From NCBI GenBank assembly GCA_022820925.1, contig JAJEEO010000016.1:1-44512 (forward strand): 44,512 nucleotides of DNA, read 5' to 3'. A model generated the notes under the pieces. The model did no database searches. It was not told where the DNA came from and saw only the letters and a program-made list of their open reading frames with translations. The position numbers and the translations under genes were made by a program. Below, in pieces: positions 15,639 to 25,444 of this stretch; positions within the stretch are counted from its first letter, which is position 1; the number at the start of each line of letters is the position of its first letter. This stretch comes from Acidimicrobiia bacterium. Lineage in GTDB: Bacteria > Actinomycetota > Acidimicrobiia > Acidimicrobiales > Poriferisodalaceae.

Positions 15639-16823
15639 ATGATGGGAATCGAACTCGACACCAGGGGCGGCCCGACGAGCGGGCCGTACTACGAGGACTT
15701 CGAAGGCTTCAACATGCCCGAGCCGCCCGGCCATGGGAGCCGCCGGATCCCGCGTGGAGACTTTCCCACCGGTCCTGAGGTCGGCACCCGACTGCCCGAC
15801 ATCGTGGCCACCGACCAGACCGGTCGTCAGGTGGACCTGCACGCCGACCGCGACGGGCAGCCTGCCGTGGTGGTGTTCTACCGCTCGGCGGTGTGGTGAC
15901 CGCCCTGCCGCACCCAGCTGGTCGAGCTGGAACGAGGCATGGATGCCTACCGGGCGGCGGGCGTCCGGCTGTATGCGCTGAGCTACGACGAACCTGACGC
16001 GCTGGCCGACTACGCGGAGGCTCATGGCACCACGTTCACGCTGCTGTCGGATCCCGACAGCGAGGTGATCCGGTCGTTCGGGATCCTCAACACGCTGATC
16101 CCGCCCGACGACCACCCGTGGTACGGCCTCCCGTTCCCGGGGTCGTACGTGGTCGACGCAGACGGCATCGTCGTGGCGAAGTTCTTCGAGCACAACTTCG
16201 CCATCCGGCCGGGCCCCGAGCAGCTGCTTGCCGCCGCACTTGGTCAGGAATTCCAGGTTCCGACGCCAGCGGGCGACGACGCAGCCGATCGGGTCTCAGC
16301 AGACGTGCGGATCGACGGGGATCGCCTGCCGATGGGCGTCACCCGCCAGATAGTCGCCACGTTCCGGGTTCCCGAGGGTCAGCATCTGTACAGCGAGCCG
16401 GTGCCCGACGGCTTGGTGGCCGCAGCAATCGAGCTCGACGACAACGACGGGATCCTGTCCTACGAACCGGTGATGCCGCCTACCTCGCCGTTGACGCTGT
16501 CCGGTTCGGGCGACACGCTCGCCGTGTACGAGGGCGATGTCGTCCTGCGGCTGCCGGTTGCTCAGAACGCACGCAACATGCAGAAGGATGACGACGGCCG
16601 CTTCGTCACCATCAGCGGGCAGGTCCGCTGGCAAGCCTGCGACGACGCCGAGTGCTTCCTCCCCGAGTCGATGCCGTTCAGCTTCCGCGTCGAGGCGGGC
16701 TTCCCAGTGCTCGGCGACATGGGCCCCGGCGTCGGCCGTGTGCCGGCAATGAACGGCGCGCAGCACTTCCAACGCCTGATCGACCGCCGTGCCGGCACCG
16801 AGACCAGAGCCGAAGACCAGTGA
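15639..16823 (+). CDS. Selenocysteine-containing redoxin (UxxC) fused to a DsbD-alpha-like domain
   Basis: The frame starts at ATG 15639 (GGAG at 15632-15635) and runs 394 codons with a single in-frame TGA at 15897-15899 (codon 87). Sequence around it is FYRSAVW-U87-PPC90-RTQLVELERG, which aligns with the AhpC/TSA-redoxin motif RSADWCPxCxxQLVEL, so TGA replaces the first redox cysteine. Translation resumes in the same frame with intact thioredoxin-fold features (LLSDPDSEVIRSFGI; SYVVDADGIVV). Residues ~220-355 resemble the N-terminal domain of DsbD, with C334-DDAE-C339. There is no signal peptide, so it is probably cytoplasmic. The expected role is thiol peroxidase or disulfide reductase, with the DsbD-like domain perhaps recycling the U-C pair. 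A nonsense mutation is the alternative. The stop overlaps the next gene. Confidence 0.85.
15906..15939 (+). promoter_or_regulatory. Candidate bacterial SECIS element downstream of the in-frame TGA
   Basis: CCAGCT (15914-15919) pairs perfectly with AGCTGG (15925-15930) around a five-base loop GGTCG (15920-15924). A weaker outer stem TGCC (15906-15909) / GGCA (15936-15939) closes an internal loop. The loop core GGUC lies 21-24 bases after the TGA. The Escherichia coli fdhF SECIS also has GGUC in its apical loop, 19-22 bases after its UGA by my count. This placement and loop fit SelB-dependent recoding of the TGA to selenocysteine. Confidence 0.7.
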
Positions 16824-17740
16824 CCGAACCCACTGCCACCGACGACAACCCCTACGGCCGGGGCTGCGCCTGCGTCGATGGTGAGTACGTGCCGGTCGGC
16901 GAGGCCAAGATCTCGCTGCTCGACGCCGGTTTCAGCCGATCAGACGTCACCTACGACGTGGTTGCCGTGTGGAACGGGAAGTTCTTCCGCCTCGATGCAC
17001 ATCTCGACCGGTTCGAGCGCAGCATGAAACACCTCCACATGAACCTCGGCCTCGACCGCACCGAGATGTCGGAGATCCTTCACGAATGCGTCCGGCGGTC
17101 GGGGCTACGCGAGTCCTATGTCGAGATGATCGCGACGAGGGGCCGGCCGGGCCGGGGAGCCCGTGACCCGTGGACCTTCCAGAACCAGTTCTACGCCTAC
17201 GCCATCCCCTACATCTGGATCGTCGAACCCGACAAGCAGGAGGCCGGTTCACACCTGATCATCGCCCGGGACACTGTGCGCATTCCCGAAGCCTCCGTCG
17301 ATCCGACGGTCAAGAACTTCCACTGGGGCGACCTGACCCGCGGTGCCTTCGAGGCTCGCGCGCGGGGAGGTGGCGTGGTCGTGCTGCCCGACCTCGACGG
17401 GAACCTCACCGAGGGTCCCGGATTCAACATTTTCCTCGTCATCGATGGCGAGCTCTACACACCCGATGCCGGGGTGCTGGAGGGCATCACCCGACGGACC
17501 GTGCTCGATCTGGCCGCAGTGCAGGGACTGACCGCCCATGTGGCCCCGATCCCTGCCGCCGATGCAGGCCGCGCCGACGAAGCGTTCATGACCAGCACCG
17601 CGGGCGGAGTCATGCCAGTCACGTCAGTCGACGGTCGACCTCTCGGCGACGGGACCCCGGGCCCGATCACGATGCGGCTCCGGCAGGCCTACTGGGACGC
17701 CCACGTCGACCCCCGCTGGACAACGCCGGTCGCCTACTGA
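16820..17740 (+). CDS. Fold-type IV PLP aminotransferase, (R)-selective amine transaminase-like
   Basis: The start is GTG 16820, overlapping the stop of the redoxin gene (GTGA), which gives 306 residues; the open frame upstream is not credible. Class IV landmarks are ISLLDAGFSRSDVTYDVV, the PLP lysine Lys165 in VKNFHWGDLTRG, Glu198 in LTEGPGFNIF, and TSTAGGVMPVTSVDG near the C-terminus. The KNFxWGDL and TTAGGxxP motifs and the ending TPVAY are very like the (R)-amine:pyruvate transaminases from Arthrobacter rather than ordinary IlvE or D-amino-acid transaminases. It probably transaminates an amine or keto acid in the cytoplasm. Translational coupling with a candidate selenoprotein is unusual. 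Confidence 0.85.
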   Translation: MTEPTATDDNPYGRGCACVDGEYVPVGEAKISLLDAGFSRSDVTYDVVAVWNGKFFRLDAHLDRFERSMKHLHMNLGLDRTEMSEILHECVRRSGLRESYVEMIATRGRPGRGARDPWTFQNQFYAYAIPYIWIVEPDKQEAGSHLIIARDTVRIPEASVDPTVKNFHWGDLTRGAFEARARGGGVVVLPDLDGNLTEGPGFNIFLVIDGELYTPDAGVLEGITRRTVLDLAAVQGLTAHVAPIPAADAGRADEAFMTSTAGGVMPVTSVDGRPLGDGTPGPITMRLRQAYWDAHVDPRWTTPVAY

Positions 17741-17741
17741 C

Positions 17742-17777
17742 TCGCCAGTGCCGCCGAAGGTCGACGAGAGCTGGCGA
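17742..17777. terminator. Possible bidirectional terminator between convergent genes
   Basis: TCGCCAG (17742-17748) can pair with CTGGCGA (17771-17777) across a 22-base loop, in the 45-base gap between the convergent transaminase and LLM genes. A second copy of the right arm (CTGGCGAG, 17793-17800) lies inside the LLM gene. There is no T-run and the loop is long, so support is weak. Confidence 0.25.
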
Positions 17778-17785
17778 TGGCTATG

Positions 17786-18811
17786 TCAGGCGCTGGCGAG
17801 CGAAACCACCTCGAACAGTGACTCGTAGCCGGCGAGCCCTGCCGGGTCAGTGCGCTGCGGGACGCGGAACAGGATGATCTCCGCGGTCAGGCCGCTGTAG
17901 TCGGCGATGCGGCCGGCGCACTGGGCGGGCGTCCCGGTGATGGTCATGGTGTCGACGACCTCGTCGGGCACCAGTCCGATTGCCTCGCGTATCTGGCCTT
18001 CGGGCATCAGCCGGGTTGCGACGTCGGCAAATTCGGCGTAGCCGAGCTGGCGCAACTGCGAGTCGTAGTACGGGTGCGGTACCGGGTGGAACAGCCCGCA
18101 GATGGTCGCCTTGGCGGCATGTCGAGCCAGCTCTTCGTCGTCGTTGACGCTCAGGAACGACCCCATCAGGAATCCGACGCTGTCGGGGTCTCGGCCTGCA
18201 TCGCCGGCGGCCTGCTGGGCTGCCGGGCGGACGATGTCGCGCATGAACTCCACCGACGACATGACGCCCACGCCGACGCCGTCGGCCACCTCGCCCGCGA
18301 GCCGCACCATCTTGGGTCCCGATGCCGACAGGTACACCGGTATCGACGGGCGGGTCGGCTCCCAGCTCGCCCGCCAGCGGATCCGGTGGTGCTCGCCCTC
18401 GTAACGCACCGGCTCGCCCGCACGTCCGGCCACGGCGCTGCGCACGATCTCGATGTAATCGCGCAGCTTGCCGAGCGGCCGGAAGTCGTCGACGCCCATG
18501 TACCACTCGTTGAAGTGACGGTTGCCGGTGCCTAGGCCCAGCGTGAAGCGTCCGCCGCTCATCTCGTCGAGATCGCGGGCAGCGATCGCCGTGAGCCACG
18601 GCTCCCGCGCGTACGCATTGGCGATGTAGGTGCCGACCGTCACTCGCTCGGTCGCGGCGATGACCGCAGCAGCCGAGACGAACGCGCTGCGCCCTGCCTC
18701 GACCGCGTACATCGAATCCATCCCCGCGGCCTCGCCCTCACGGGCCAACTCCACAAAGTCGGCCATCGTGTCCTCGAAGCCCAACAGCAGCCCGAGCGCG
18801 GGTTTCGACAT
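17786..18811 (-). CDS. LLM class F420-dependent oxidoreductase (methylene-H4MPT reductase-like)
   Basis: The 341-residue protein begins MSKPALGLLLGFEDTMADF and follows the Mer/F420-dependent glucose-6-phosphate dehydrogenase pattern of the luciferase-like superfamily. Landmarks are GMDSMYAVEAGRSAFV, TVGTYIANAYAREPWLTA, the MSGGRFTLGLGTGNRHFNEW loop and PVYLSASGPKMVRLAGEVADG. These features fit an F420-using two-electron oxidoreductase; the substrate is unknown. The gene is 27 bases downstream of the PhnD-like protein, so the two are probably co-transcribed. An AAAGGA-like ribosome binding site precedes the ATG. Confidence 0.88.
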   Translation of the reverse strand: MSKPALGLLLGFEDTMADFVELAREGEAAGMDSMYAVEAGRSAFVSAAAVIAATERVTVGTYIANAYAREPWLTAIAARDLDEMSGGRFTLGLGTGNRHFNEWYMGVDDFRPLGKLRDYIEIVRSAVAGRAGEPVRYEGEHHRIRWRASWEPTRPSIPVYLSASGPKMVRLAGEVADGVGVGVMSSVEFMRDIVRPAAQQAAGDAGRDPDSVGFLMGSFLSVNDDEELARHAAKATICGLFHPVPHPYYDSQLRQLGYAEFADVATRLMPEGQIREAIGLVPDEVVDTMTITGTPAQCAGRIADYSGLTAEIILFRVPQRTDPAGLAGYESLFEVVSLASA

Positions 18812-18838
18812 GTCGGATGCCTTTCCTTTTGGGGAGAT

Positions 18839-19672
18839 CTAGAAGATTTTGCCGACGAGGTCGGCGTTCTGGACGGCGCTCATGAGGTCGTTCCAGCCGT
18901 CGTCGGTGGCTCGCACCCACTTGGTGAGGTGCTCCATGCGCATCATCTCGGCGATGTCAGGGTCGTCGGGGTCCATAGCCACCAGCAGCTCTACGAACTG
19001 CTCGCACGCCTCGTCGCTCAGGTCAGGACCTGATGTGAAGGCGCAGTGGCAGTAGGGGCGGGTGCGCCACACCTCCACGATGTCGTCGGGGGCCAGTTCA
19101 TGGCGGCGCAACAGGTACCCGAGCCATGGCTCGAAAATCACCCCGGCGTCGGCTCGGCCGTCCATGACGGCCCCGAAGATCGCCCGGTCGTCCACCCACA
19201 TCTGCAGGTTGGAGTACTCGGTGGGCTCCAGATCGACGAGTTCACAATCGGACCGGATGTCGAAGCCGTCTTCGGCAAGCTGGGCCGCGGGCAGCAGGTA
19301 CAGCTCGCTGGAGATGTCAACACCCAGCGCGAGCTTCCGCCCACGCAAGTCGTCGAGATCGGCGATGGCGGCATCGGCTCGAGCGACGATGAACGAGTGG
19401 ACGTCCTCGTCGGTATCGCGCATCGCCAGCGTCCGGCATGTGCCCGGCGACTGAAGCAAGAGCTGCGCGTGAGCCATTGGGGCGTTCCAGGCAATGTCAA
19501 CGTGGCCGTCCAGCACGGCACCGCACAGCGCGTCGTAGGTGGAATACAGCGCGTACTCGGTTTCGAGGCCGGCCTCGTTGAAGTACTTGCGGATGGCGTT
19601 CCAGATGAAGACGGCTCGCTTCGGATCGGCCGCCGTGGCGCCGATCATGAGCGGTCGCGGGCGTTCGGTCAT
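18839..19672 (-). CDS. PhnD-like substrate-binding family protein without a signal peptide
   Basis: The 277-residue protein resembles periplasmic phosphonate/phosphite-type binding proteins. It has MIGATAADPKRAVFIWNAIRK at the start, the domain-swap strand GHVDIAWNAPMAHAQLL near residue 60, and the central DLRGRKLALGVDISSEL. It starts MTERPRPLMIG with no hydrophobic signal sequence or lipobox. No permease or ATPase gene is adjacent. It may therefore be a cytoplasmic ligand-binding protein or enzyme built on this fold, or the start may be misplaced. It lies between katG and an LLM gene on the minus strand. Confidence 0.75.
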   Translation of the reverse strand: MTERPRPLMIGATAADPKRAVFIWNAIRKYFNEAGLETEYALYSTYDALCGAVLDGHVDIAWNAPMAHAQLLLQSPGTCRTLAMRDTDEDVHSFIVARADAAIADLDDLRGRKLALGVDISSELYLLPAAQLAEDGFDIRSDCELVDLEPTEYSNLQMWVDDRAIFGAVMDGRADAGVIFEPWLGYLLRRHELAPDDIVEVWRTRPYCHCAFTSGPDLSDEACEQFVELLVAMDPDDPDIAEMMRMEHLTKWVRATDDGWNDLMSAVQNADLVGKIF

Positions 19673-19720
19673 GGGTTCATCCCCCGCCGCCCAACGTAGT
19701 GCCGCGCTCGGCGGCGTGAC

Positions 19721-21988
<2,268 letters not shown>

Positions 21989-22429
21989 TCATGGCGAACT
22001 CTCGGCGATGGCGGGCGCTGCCTGGCAGACCGGGCAGATGCCCCAATAGATGACCTCGGCCTCGTCGATCGTGAAGCCGTGGTCTTCGGCGGCCTCGAGG
22101 CACGGCCGGTACCCCACGGCGCAGTCGATGTCGACCATCCGGTCGCAGCCCCGGCACACCAAGTGGTGGTGGTTGTCGTCGACCCGGTCCTCGTATCGGG
22201 CCGCCGACCGTGCCGGCTGGATTCGCCGGATCAGACCTTCTTCGGTCAACATGGCCAAGGCGTCGAACACTGCCTGTCTGGATACTGACCCGATACTGGC
22301 ACGCACGTCGTCGACCAGATCGTCAGCAGTCGCATGCGGCCGGCCGCCAACGGCGTCGAACACCGCCAACCGCTGCGCGGTCACCTGGATCCCACGCTCC
22401 CGCAGCATCTGCACAGATTCCTGAGGCAT
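21989..22429 (-). CDS. furA: Fur/FurA family metal- and redox-responsive repressor
   Basis: The 146-residue protein has a Fur-type winged helix (RGIQVTAQRLAVFDAV; SVSRQAVFDALAMLTEEGLI). It has the HHH metal site 87-89 in DNHHHLVCRGC and two CxxC pairs, Cys92/Cys95 and Cys132/Cys135, that normally bind structural zinc. It precedes katG by 51 bases on the same strand, so it most likely represses the furA-katG pair and responds to peroxide or iron. An AT-rich inverted repeat lies just upstream of its start codon. Confidence 0.93.
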   Translation of the reverse strand: MPQESVQMLRERGIQVTAQRLAVFDAVGGRPHATADDLVDDVRASIGSVSRQAVFDALAMLTEEGLIRRIQPARSAARYEDRVDDNHHHLVCRGCDRMVDIDCAVGYRPCLEAAEDHGFTIDEAEVIYWGICPVCQAAPAIAESSP

Positions 22430-22436
22430 GTGGCGA

Positions 22437-22452
22437 CTATATCAGAATATAG
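22437..22452. promoter_or_regulatory. AT-rich inverted repeat upstream of furA (Fur-family operator candidate)
   Basis: CTATAT (22437-22442) and ATATAG (22447-22452) form a perfect 6-bp inverted repeat around CAGA, starting 8 bases upstream of the furA start codon. It stands out in otherwise GC-rich sequence and also resembles a -10 region. Autoregulation by the neighbouring FurA through this site is the simplest reading. Confidence 0.55.
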
Positions 22453-22603
22453 ACTCAATCCAAAATTAGTACAGAACCAAAATCCTGCAGCCGCCAGTGA
22501 GCGACTCATGGGCCCGCTGACCGGCACTACCCCCTCGACCGAGGGCGAGACCGGCGAAGCGGTATGCACACTGATGAATGGCTGCGGCTGGGACAATTGC
22601 GGT

Positions 22604-23218
22604 GTGACGGGTGTCATTGATGAGCTGCTGGGGCGAATCGCTGAGTTTCACCGCAGCCGTCCGGTTGTCCCGGAGTACCCGATGGTTGCCGCGGTGCTCG
22701 ACGCGCTCTACAAGGCACGCAGCCCGGCCGTGGTCGAAGCTCGCCACTTGCCGGTGCTGCGGCATCTTGAGGCAATCCAACTCTGCGGCGACGGCGCTGT
22801 GGATGCCGTGCTCGAGGAGTTCCTGTCGCTCGCGCCGGCGCTGCCGTGGATTCAGACCGCCGGCTATCGGGGCGTGCTGAGCCAGGAATTCCACGACAAC
22901 TACGGCTACGTGCAGCTCATCGGCCCGAAGTCCATCGTCGAGCACCGCTCGGTACGGGTCGGCATCGGCGTCTGGGGACCGAACCTGCACTACCCCAGCC
23001 ACCACCACGAGGCCGAGGAGCTGTACCACGTGCTAGCCGGCGAGCCGACGTTCACCAGCGGCGACGGTGTACCCCGAACTGCGCAACCCGGCGACGCCGT
23101 GCATCACGCGCCATGGCAGCCGCATCAGCAGGACTTCGGCGCAACGCCAACGGTGCTGCTCTACTGCTGGACCGGCGAGGTGGTGGCCGACGCTGCACTC
23201 GTCGAGGGCGCGTGCTGA
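22604..23218 (+). CDS. Cupin DMSP lyase (DddL/Q/W/K/Y-type)
   Basis: Starting at GTG 22604 the protein has 204 residues, the size of DddQ-type lyases; GGGA lies 10 bases before it. ATG 22574 and ATG 22508 are alternative starts. The metal-binding cupin motif YPSHHHEAEELYHVLAG (130-146) matches YPxHxHxAxExYxVxxG exactly. The second motif begins H168-APWQ-P173-H174 and continues to W189-x-G191 (HxxxxPH...WxG). Expected ligands are His133, His135, Glu139 or Tyr141, and His174. The family cleaves dimethylsulfoniopropionate to dimethyl sulfide and acrylate, so the organism probably meets marine DMSP. The gene diverges from furA and converges on an SRPBCC gene. Confidence 0.88.
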   Translation: MTGVIDELLGRIAEFHRSRPVVPEYPMVAAVLDALYKARSPAVVEARHLPVLRHLEAIQLCGDGAVDAVLEEFLSLAPALPWIQTAGYRGVLSQEFHDNYGYVQLIGPKSIVEHRSVRVGIGVWGPNLHYPSHHHEAEELYHVLAGEPTFTSGDGVPRTAQPGDAVHHAPWQPHQQDFGATPTVLLYCWTGEVVADAALVEGAC

Positions 23219-23233
23219 CGGCCCACATTCTTG

Positions 23234-23677
23234 TCAGCCCTCGGCAACCGCCTTGAGGTTCTCCAGCGACTGGGCGATGTTGTTGACCAGCAGGCTGTGG
23301 CGGTTCATCTTCTGGAAGAACTCCTGGTCGAGGATCGGCGAATCGAAGCTCTCGGTGACCCGGCAGCCCTCGTCAGTGGCTTCGATCTCGTAGCGCCACA
23401 GCGTCGTGCGGCCGTCTGGGGCAGGCACCTCGAAAGCCCATTCCCGGCCGGGCTCGGCGGCCACGACGACGCAGCCCGCATCCCACTTCATGTCGCCGGC
23501 CTGGTTGTAGCCACGGAACTTCGCCCCGACCTCGGGACCGGTCGAGCCGTCCTCCCATTCGGACCGGTAGCACTCGGGGCTGAACTCGCTCACGCGAGAC
23601 AGATCCGTCAGGATCCCGTACACGGCCTCGGGGCTCGCGGCAATGTCGATGTTGGCGCTAGCAGAGGAATCAACCAT
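23234..23677 (-). CDS. SRPBCC (START/polyketide cyclase-like) family protein
   Basis: This 147-residue single-domain protein has the START-like pattern: SANIDIAASPEAVYGILTDLSRVSEFSPECYRSEW at the N-terminus, alternating strands such as GAKFRGYNQAGDMKW and TLWRYEIEATDEGCRVTESF, and a long C-terminal helix (FFQKMNRHSLLVNNIAQSLENLKAVAEG). The fold binds hydrophobic ligands or acts in aromatic and polyketide chemistry. No specific substrate can be assigned. It converges on the DMSP lyase gene, 15 bases apart. Confidence 0.85.
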   Translation of the reverse strand: MVDSSASANIDIAASPEAVYGILTDLSRVSEFSPECYRSEWEDGSTGPEVGAKFRGYNQAGDMKWDAGCVVVAAEPGREWAFEVPAPDGRTTLWRYEIEATDEGCRVTESFDSPILDQEFFQKMNRHSLLVNNIAQSLENLKAVAEG

Positions 23678-23848
23678 GAGTGCGCTCCTGTCGGGAGATA
23701 GTCCGGCGAGATCGTACCCACGCCGCTCCCAAGCGACTGATTTCGAGGAACTCCTGGGCCGCCAGCTCGCCGCGAACCGTCAGCCAGCACATGCCAGCGG
23801 CTCACTACGCTGTCCCGGCCCGACGACCCGAGAGGACCGAGCATCCTG

Positions 23849-24277
23849 ATGAGCCTTGCAACCGAGATCCAAGCCACCGGATCGAACGCGGTCACCGAGA
23901 CCCCGGCCAGCTCGCCAGCCCGGGCTCTCGAGCATTTTGAGCGCCTGCTCGCACTCGAAACCGACTGCTGGGACGTGAACGAGGCAATGCAGAGCGGATC
24001 GCCGGGCTTCGTGCTGCTGCAGACCAACAGCGACCAAGCGGGCTTCGATGCCGCACACGTGCCGGGGGCGGTCTTCATGCACCACACGACGATCACCGAG
24101 GAAGCCCTGGCGCCATACCCGCCAGACACGCTGTTCGTCGTGTATTGCGCCGGACCGCACTGCAACGCAGCCGACAAGGCAGCGGTCCGGCTCGCCCGCC
24201 TCGGCCGACCTGTCAAGAAGATGATCGGCGGCGCCATCGGCTGGCTCGACGAGGGCTTCGACCTCATCAGCAGCTGA
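23849..24277 (+). CDS. Rhodanese-like domain protein
   Basis: The 142-residue protein has one rhodanese domain. The strand [29 protein letters not shown] contains the conserved H-x-PGA motif. The active-site loop is Y-C-A-G-P-H-C, whose first cysteine should carry the persulfide. The ending [13 protein letters not shown] matches the family's GGxxxWxxxGxxL signature. It likely transfers sulfane sulfur or acts as a redox or sulfur carrier in the cytoplasm. It has its own AGAGGA-like ribosome binding site and precedes an enolase-superfamily gene by 50 bases. Confidence 0.9.
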   Translation: MSLATEIQATGSNAVTETPASSPARALEHFERLLALETDCWDVNEAMQSGSPGFVLLQTNSDQAGFDAAHVPGAVFMHHTTITEEALAPYPPDTLFVVYCAGPHCNAADKAAVRLARLGRPVKKMIGGAIGWLDEGFDLISS

Positions 24278-24327
24278 GCACGCCATGCTGGGCAGGTACA
24301 CGACATCGCCGAGCAAATGGGTCGCTG

Positions 24328-25422
24328 ATGGCCGAGGCGGAAATTTCAGGCGTTGACGCACGCCTGTTTCGAGTCCCTCTCGCCGAGGTGCTCGTCGATG
24401 CCATCCATGGCTCCCACACGCACTTCGAACTGGTCACAGCGACCGTCACGCTGAGCGACGGCAGCGCCGGCACCGGCTACACCTACACCGGCGGGCGCGG
24501 CGGGCACGCGATCCGCGCTGTTATCGAACACGACCTCGCGCCGGTGCTGGTGGGCGAGGACCCGACACCGGTCGAAACCCTCAACGACACCCTGGAGAAC
24601 CACATTCACTACGTCGGCAGGGGCGGTATCGCCACGTTCGCCGTCTCGGCGATCGACATCGCCCTGTGGGACCTGCGTTGCCGCCGAGAGGAAGTCTCGC
24701 TGTGGCGACGGCTGGGTGCGCATGCTCCCGACGCACGGGCGTACCACGGCGGCATCGACCTGGCGTTCTCGACCGAGCGCCTGCTCGCCAGCGTGACGGA
24801 GTATCTCGAACGGGGCCTGTCCAGCGTCAAGATCAAGGTCGGACGCCCGGACCTCGACGACGACGCCGCTCGCGTCGAGGCTGTCCGCGCAGAAATCGGC
24901 CCCGAGGCGGCGCTCATGGTCGACGCAAACTGCTCGATGACGGTCCCAGCGGCCATAGATGCAGCAAATCGCTTTGCCGAATTCGACCTCGTGTGGTTCG
25001 AGGAGCCGACGCTTCCCGACGACTTCGACGGCTACGCGCAGATCGCCCGGGCAACGGCAGTGCCGCTCGCCATGGGCGAGAACCTGCACACGCGCTGGGA
25101 GTTCGCAGCTGCGTGCGGGAGGGCCGGCCTCGCGTACCTGCAGCCGGACGCTTCCAACTGCGGCGGCATCACCGGGTGGCTGCGCGCCGCCGCCCTCGCT
25201 CGCCAGCGCGGCCTGTCGGTCTGCAGCCACGGCATGCAGGAGCTGCACGTCAGCCTGGTTGCGGCACAGCCTGACCCTGGGTGGGTCGAGGTGCACAGCT
25301 TCCCGATCGACCAGTACACCACCCGTCCCCTGCTGATCCGCCACGACCGGGTCGTGCCGCCGGACGAACCAGGCGTCGGCGTCTCGTTCCGGTGGGATGC
25401 GCTGGAGCCGTTCGAGGTCTGA
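24328..25422 (+). CDS. Enolase superfamily enzyme (mandelate racemase/muconate lactonizing type)
   Basis: I start at ATG 24328 ([18 protein letters not shown]), giving 364 residues; upstream frame overlaps the rhodanese gene. The KxK acid/base motif is Lys168-x-Lys170, metal ligands are Asp199 (VDANCS), Glu225/226 (WFEEP) and Glu251 (MGENL), and His301 in CSHGMQE is the second base, paired with Asp274. This is the mandelate racemase subgroup arrangement, typical of sugar-acid dehydratases and racemases. The substrate is not readable. The ligands are all present, so the enzyme should be active. Confidence 0.9.
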   Translation: MAEAEISGVDARLFRVPLAEVLVDAIHGSHTHFELVTATVTLSDGSAGTGYTYTGGRGGHAIRAVIEHDLAPVLVGEDPTPVETLNDTLENHIHYVGRGGIATFAVSAIDIALWDLRCRREEVSLWRRLGAHAPDARAYHGGIDLAFSTERLLASVTEYLERGLSSVKIKVGRPDLDDDAARVEAVRAEIGPEAALMVDANCSMTVPAAIDAANRFAEFDLVWFEEPTLPDDFDGYAQIARATAVPLAMGENLHTRWEFAAACGRAGLAYLQPDASNCGGITGWLRAAALARQRGLSVCSHGMQELHVSLVAAQPDPGWVEVHSFPIDQYTTRPLLIRHDRVVPPDEPGVGVSFRWDALEPFEV

Positions 25423-25444
25423 ACGCCGTGATCGGCGAGGTCCC

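Noticed and set aside
15897..15899. The TGA as an ordinary stop, with a separate gene starting at ATG 15939
   Set aside because: The upstream 86 codons and the downstream part form one continuous redoxin fold, and the TGA falls exactly at the conserved cysteine codon. ATG 15939 also has no convincing ribosome binding site and would start inside the fold. A sequencing error remains possible and is noted under the finding.
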